From contig JBMNIZ010000008.1 of the NCBI GenBank assembly GCA_050951405.1, forward strand, positions 62,001-126,000: DNA of 64,000 nucleotides, written 5' to 3'. The notes below the pieces were generated by a model. It had not been told where the DNA came from and made no database searches. It saw only the letters and a program-made list of their open reading frames with translations. This DNA comes from JBMNIZ01 sp050951405. GTDB taxonomy: Bacteria; Bacillota; DULZ01. Positions 60,265-64,000 of this stretch are shown here, piece after piece. The translations under genes were made by a program, and so were the position numbers. The first letter of the stretch is position 1. The number at the start of each line of letters is the position of its first letter.

Positions 60265-61422
60265 CTAAAATTCAATTTCTTCCTTAACCCCGATAGCCAT
60301 CTTGTATAATACCGTAATGATCAGGAAGCCGATGGCCCAGATGCCTACCGTGATTGCCAGTTCAGGCGCGGTGGGCGCATATTCTACTACTGTATGCAAA
60401 GGGTTGGGGATAAAACCCGTCACCACCAAACCTAACCCCTTTTCCAGAAGCATGGCAATGAACACGGCTCCGCAGGCCAGCTTTAAAGTGCTTTCCTGCT
60501 TGCGCGTACGGGGGTTTACCAGAAGTACAAAACCCACTAGAGACAGTAGAGCAAACACCCACATGAAAGGTACCAGGTTTCCATGGCCGTCCAGACCCCA
60601 GAAAAGGTAGAGCAAGCCCTCCATATGTCCGGGCACCTGACTATAAAAGGCAGTAAAGAATTCCAATCCCACGAAAAAGATACTGATGGCCAGAGCATAG
60701 GTCATGATCACCGACAGTTTCCCCAAAGCCTCTTCTCCCGGATCGAACTTGCTCACCCGTTTCACCACAAAGCATAAGAGGATCAATAAGGCCGGACCGG
60801 AAACAAAGGCGGAGGCCAGAAAACGGGCGGCCATCAAGGCCGTCAGCCAATAATCCCGTCCGGGCAAGCCTGCATAGAGAAAGGCAGTAACCGTATGGAT
60901 GCTGATGGCCCATGGTATGGAAATATAAATCAAAGTCTTGACCCAAGCAGGAGGCTGCAGTGAATTCCTCTCTGCTTCCAGCACATTCCAGCCGATAACC
61001 AAATTCAAAAGCAGGTAGCCGCTCAATACCACCATGTCCCAAAAAAGGATGGAATTGGGCGTGGGGTGAAAGATAATATTAAACAGACGAGCGGGCTTGC
61101 CCAGGTCAACGATCACAAAAAGCACGCACATGATCACAGCGGCCACTGCCAGGAATTCACCAAAAATAGTGATCCGCCCAAAAGACTTCACATCATGCAG
61201 GTAGTAAGGCAGTACCACTGTCACAGCCGATGCGGCTATTCCCACGAAAAAGGTCAACTGCGCAATATAAAGAGCCCAGGAAACATCCCGGGACATGCCG
61301 GTAACAGTCAGTCCCTGATTTAACTGCCAGAGATAACAGCCAAATCCTACTCCGGCAATGGCTAAGAGGATAATAATCCAACCCCAATATTTAGGGCTTC
61401 CCTTCAGGGCTTTGTCTAACAT
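60265..61422 (-). CDS. dsrP: DsrP, NrfD-like membrane subunit of DsrMKJOP
   Basis: 385 residues from ATG at 61422 after GGGAGGGG. NrfD fold with about ten helices: YWGWIIILLAIAGVGFGCYLW, SWALYIAQLTFFVGIAASAVTVVLPYYL, LFNIIFHPTPNSILFWDMVVLSGYLLLNL, then IPWAISIHTVTAFLYAGLPGRD, LILLCFVVKRVSKF, a long C-terminal set ending VLYKMAIGVKEEIEF. Partner of DsrO; part of the quinone-linked module. DsrP is not expected in Gram-positive sulfate reducers, which are usually described as having dsrMK only. Confidence 0.94.
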   Translation of the reverse strand: MLDKALKGSPKYWGWIIILLAIAGVGFGCYLWQLNQGLTVTGMSRDVSWALYIAQLTFFVGIAASAVTVVLPYYLHDVKSFGRITIFGEFLAVAAVIMCVLFVIVDLGKPARLFNIIFHPTPNSILFWDMVVLSGYLLLNLVIGWNVLEAERNSLQPPAWVKTLIYISIPWAISIHTVTAFLYAGLPGRDYWLTALMAARFLASAFVSGPALLILLCFVVKRVSKFDPGEEALGKLSVIMTYALAISIFFVGLEFFTAFYSQVPGHMEGLLYLFWGLDGHGNLVPFMWVFALLSLVGFVLLVNPRTRKQESTLKLACGAVFIAMLLEKGLGLVVTGFIPNPLHTVVEYAPTAPELAITVGIWAIGFLIITVLYKMAIGVKEEIEF

Positions 61423-61453
61423 TTGCACCCCTCCCCCACATGGCAAAATAATT

Positions 61454-62218
61454 CTAGATCAAATAGTAGACTTTTGGATCGGTACCCAGTTGAGGTTTTC
61501 TCTGCAAGCTATAGCGCTGGCGCAGAATTTCCCTCACTTCTGATTGAGGGTCCGACAGGTCCCCGAAGATCAACGCCCCATAGGAACAGGCCTCAACACA
61601 GCTTGGCCGGAGTCCTTCCTCTAGTCTTTCGGCACAGAAGTTGCATTTCTCCACCACGCCCTTTTCCCGGGTGGGATACGTCATTTCCCGTTCGGGAATA
61701 AAGGGCCGTGGGTCTCGGAAATTGAAGCTCCTGGCACCATAGGGGCAGGCAGCCATACAGTAACGACAGCCGATGCAGCGGTGGTAATCCATGGTCACCA
61801 CTCCCTCTGCACTCTTAAAGGTGGCCTTGGTAGGACAGACTCGCACACAAGGTGGATTGTCACAGTGATTGCAAAGAGTCACTACCGGTTTTTCCTTGAT
61901 ACCTTCTGGCAGGAAATCATGCTGCTGGCCGGGTAATACTTTTTCAAAAGGCGCCAGCCAGATCCATTTGATTTCATCCTTGGGCTCATTCATTTGAGGA
62001 ATATTATGGGCTTTGTTGCAGGCATTGAGGCAGTCATGGCAACCAGCTTGCTGCCCGGCCCAACATTTCTGTAGATCCACAGCCAAGGCCCATTTTGGAG
62101 CCGGCATCCCTTGCCCGGCCTGAACTTTTCTGCCGAAACTCTTTGTGGCCGATACCATCCCGGCTCCCAGGGCGCCAAAGCCACCGACAATGAGGAAATT
62201 CCTTCGATTGATTTTCAT
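61454..62218 (-). CDS. dsrO: DsrO, exported ferredoxin-like Fe-S subunit of DsrMKJOP
   Basis: 254 residues from ATG at 62218 after GGAGGGG. Tat signal INRRNFLIVGGFGALGAGMVSA. Clusters: CWAGQQAGCHDCLNAC, CNHCDNPPCVRVC, CIGCRYCMAAC and CNFCAERLEEGLRPSCVEAC. TVVRVCPTKAT-like VRVCPTKATFKSAEGVV and HRCIGCRYCMAACPYGAR are typical of DsrO. It faces the outside and relays electrons between DsrJ and DsrP. 32 bp from dsrP. Confidence 0.95.
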   Translation of the reverse strand: MKINRRNFLIVGGFGALGAGMVSATKSFGRKVQAGQGMPAPKWALAVDLQKCWAGQQAGCHDCLNACNKAHNIPQMNEPKDEIKWIWLAPFEKVLPGQQHDFLPEGIKEKPVVTLCNHCDNPPCVRVCPTKATFKSAEGVVTMDYHRCIGCRYCMAACPYGARSFNFRDPRPFIPEREMTYPTREKGVVEKCNFCAERLEEGLRPSCVEACSYGALIFGDLSDPQSEVREILRQRYSLQRKPQLGTDPKVYYLI

Positions 62219-62220
62219 GG

Positions 62221-62613
62221 CTAATTCCCCTCCGGCTCTAAATGACAGGTCCAGCAATCAGGCGTAATACCAGCATAATCATGACATTGATCGCAAAAAT
62301 CAGCTTTGTTGGAGTGGCAGGAAAGACAGGTATTCTGCAAACTCATCTGGTATTCAGTCCCATCTGCAGCAGTATAAACCCGGTTCCCCTCCCGGACCAC
62401 CTGGTTTCTCCAATCGTCCAAAAGCTGCATGTGGTTTTCACGCATAACTGCAGCCGGTTCCACGCATTTTTTTTCACTTAATTGTTGAATAACAGGGGTA
62501 TCCAAGTCCAGTTCGGGGGCAGCAGTAGATCTTCCAATAGCATTCCAGAAGGGGAAGGTAACCAGAACCAGAAAAATACATACCCCCACAAGAATCCTGC
62601 CTCCGTTATACAT
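62221..62613 (-). CDS. dsrJ: DsrJ, triheme cytochrome c subunit of DsrMKJOP
   Basis: 130 residues from ATG at 62613 (6 nt after AGGAGG, overlapping the dsrK stop). N-terminal anchor ILVGVCIFLVLVTFPFWNAIG. Three haem motifs: CLSCH, CDQCH, CWTCH. The segment KKCVEPAAVMRENHMQLLDDW has the conserved cysteine that in DsrJ is a haem ligand (His/Cys coordination) and EPA...M..NHM. Function of DsrJ's unusual haem is still debated. Confidence 0.95.
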   Translation of the reverse strand: MYNGGRILVGVCIFLVLVTFPFWNAIGRSTAAPELDLDTPVIQQLSEKKCVEPAAVMRENHMQLLDDWRNQVVREGNRVYTAADGTEYQMSLQNTCLSCHSNKADFCDQCHDYAGITPDCWTCHLEPEGN

Positions 62614-64000
62614 CTCCATCCTCCTCCGCTCCCGGCAGGGGCTCGCCACGCAAGTCGGTAGTTCTCTCCTTTTCTCCCTTGAGAATAAGAGCATTTCCCA
62701 AAAGTTCGTGAACACCAGCCACCTCTACCCCGGGTACCCAATAATCCATCAAGGCGGGCAATACTGCCCGATCAATAGCGCAGATACAGGCTAACATGTT
62801 GACCCCGTATTTCTCCCGTACGTACTGGACAGCATTGGCCCTGGGCAATCCCCCTCGCATCCTGAGTTCCATCACCTCATCCGCATTCAGTCCCGAACCG
62901 CTGCCGCAGCAAAAAGTTTGCTCCCTGATAGTATTTTCTGGCATTTCATGGAAATGACGACAGACGTTTTTAATAATATACCGGGGCTCATCCAAAATCC
63001 CCATTCCCCGGGAAGTATTGCAGGAATCATGAAAAGTGACCTTCAAGTGATCATTGCGAGACGGATCCAGCTTCAGTTTGTTATGTTTGATTAGATCGGC
63101 GGTAAATTCGCAGATATGCACCATCTTGGTTGATTTGGCATTCTCGAATCTAGTCCCGGTAATGGGAGAAACGGGCTCTTCCATAAAATCCGCCGGGCCA
63201 TTCATGGTATCCATGTACTGGTGAAGAACACGCCACATATGGCCACATTCTCCCCCGAGCATCCACTTAACTCCCAGCCTCTTAGCCTCGGCATAGAGCT
63301 TGGCGTTCAGCCTCTTCATCATTTCATGGGAAGTAAATAAGCCGAAGTTTCCTCCCTCGGAAGCATAGGTACTCCAGGTGTAATCAAGTCCTAGTTCGTG
63401 AAAAAGCATCATGTAGCCCATCAGGTTATAAGTGCCTGGGTCAGCAAAAATGTCACCGGAAGGTACAACGAAGAGTATCTCAGCGCCCTTTCTGTTGAAA
63501 GTAGGTTCCAACCTGATACCCGTAATATCTTCAATCTCATCTACGTAGAATTCGATCATGTCCACCAGGGCATGAGGCTGAATACCCAGGTGGTTGCCTG
63601 TCCTGTAGCAATTAGCCACAGAGGCAACAACCCAATCAATATTACAGCCCACCAGGTTGAGAAGCTCCCTGGCGATAATGGTTATCTCCGCAGTATCAAT
63701 ACCATAGGGACAAAAAAGGGAACACCGGCGACATTCAGAACACTGGAAAAAATAGTAGAACCATTCTTTCAGAACTTCCTCGTCTAGTTTGCGGGCCCCG
63801 GCAAATTTGCCCAGAATCCTTCCCGCAGTGGTGAAATCCTTTCGATAGACCGAACGGAGTAATTCCGCCCTGAGCACCGGCATATTCTTCGGATCACCGG
63901 AACCGATATAATAATGACATTTGTCCGCACAAGCCCCGCATCTGACACAAATATCCATGAAAAGCCGCAAAGAGCGATACTTATCCAGTCTTTCCCGCAA
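62606..64000 (-). CDS. dsrK: DsrK, HdrD-like Fe-S subunit of DsrMKJOP (5' end outside window)
   Basis: 464 residues visible; the frame is open to the right edge so the start is not in the window (about 70 residues missing). Clusters CVRCGACADKC and CSECRRCSLFC. CCG-type region: TFHDSCNTSRGMGI, TFCCGSGSGLNADEVMELRM. The C-terminal tail ends LRGEPLPGAEEDGDV. It holds the special [4Fe-4S] site thought to reduce the DsrC trisulfide. It overlaps dsrJ by 8 bp. Confidence 0.95.
   Translation of the reverse strand: MRERLDKYRSLRLFMDICVRCGACADKCHYYIGSGDPKNMPVLRAELLRSVYRKDFTTAGRILGKFAGARKLDEEVLKEWFYYFFQCSECRRCSLFCPYGIDTAEITIIARELLNLVGCNIDWVVASVANCYRTGNHLGIQPHALVDMIEFYVDEIEDITGIRLEPTFNRKGAEILFVVPSGDIFADPGTYNLMGYMMLFHELGLDYTWSTYASEGGNFGLFTSHEMMKRLNAKLYAEAKRLGVKWMLGGECGHMWRVLHQYMDTMNGPADFMEEPVSPITGTRFENAKSTKMVHICEFTADLIKHNKLKLDPSRNDHLKVTFHDSCNTSRGMGILDEPRYIIKNVCRHFHEMPENTIREQTFCCGSGSGLNADEVMELRMRGGLPRANAVQYVREKYGVNMLACICAIDRAVLPALMDYWVPGVEVAGVHELLGNALILKGEKERTTDLRGEPLPGAEEDGDV

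Noticed and set aside
1..64000. CRISPR arrays, tRNA or rRNA genes, prophage or integrase genes
   Set aside because: None seen on reading both strands; the only mobile element found is the IS at 14083-15423.

Overview
The window looks like a chromosomal segment of an anaerobic, flagellated, sulfite-reducing member of the Firmicutes (Bacillota), probably near the Desulfotomaculum/Peptococcaceae/Dethiobacter part of that group. The reasons are the flgM-flgN-flgK-flgL-fliW-csrA order, AddAB instead of RecBCD, yhaM/yhaN/yhaO-type genes, a CGAAC-N4-GTTCG LexA box, a TPP riboswitch with a terminator platform, and reductive-type dsr genes including dsrD. The genus is inference. Base composition is near 50% GC by eye. 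No rRNA, tRNA or CRISPR array was seen.

Layout. 1-2921: a secreted IPT/TIG-repeat protein (minus strand, running off the left edge) with an in-frame TGA inside its signal peptide. 2986-12801: late flagellar genes behind a sigma-D-like promoter, chemotaxis genes cheW-cheA-cheB and a FapA-like polymer-forming protein. 12875-15431: a YigZ-family protein, a ferredoxin and an intact IS6/IS240-like insertion sequence with an 8-bp target duplication. 15475-20143: a LexA-controlled mutasome-like cassette (imuB-like, small DUF6504-like, dnaE2-like), with dnaE2 interrupted by several indels. 20211-23704: a small siroheme/Fe-S reductase, a membrane protein and two tandem hexaheme c-type cytochrome lipoproteins. 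23981-27269: a TPP-riboswitch-controlled thiamine-precursor uptake operon. 27241-40205: yhaM, yhaO/sbcD, yhaN/sbcC, addB and addA in one overlapping operon. 40468-45406: small ORFs, larC-larB-larE (nickel-pincer cofactor synthesis, no larA here) and an FMN-dependent glutamate-synthase-like protein. 45504-49786: a HybA/HybB-like Fe-S plus NrfD module with a 48-residue membrane peptide, an orphan protein and a YeiH transporter. 50177-64000: a large dsr locus.

The dsr locus is transcribed right to left as dsrK-J-O-P-M-A-B-D, ferredoxin, dsrC, a CoA-disulfide/polysulfide reductase with a rhodanese domain, a dsrN/cobB-like siroheme amidase, and a second dsrM/dsrK-like pair. It contains the siroheme sulfite reductase, its DsrC partner, the transmembrane DsrMKJOP complex that links DsrC trisulfide reduction to membrane electron carriers, a siroheme-modifying enzyme and a possible sulfane-sulfur entry enzyme. 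A full KJOP set in a Gram-positive-looking genome, dsrC inside the operon, and the flavoprotein-rhodanese beside it make this the most interesting part of the window.

Caution: dnaE2, the asrC-like gene, the thi permease, larC, yeiH, the polysulfide reductase and dsrB carry single-base indels. In nearly every one the correct protein continues in another frame without loss of residues. In five places the surplus base is an A after CAG on the + strand. I think consensus sequence error is at least as likely as real gene decay, so 'pseudogene' labels here mean interrupted reading frame, not proven loss of function.
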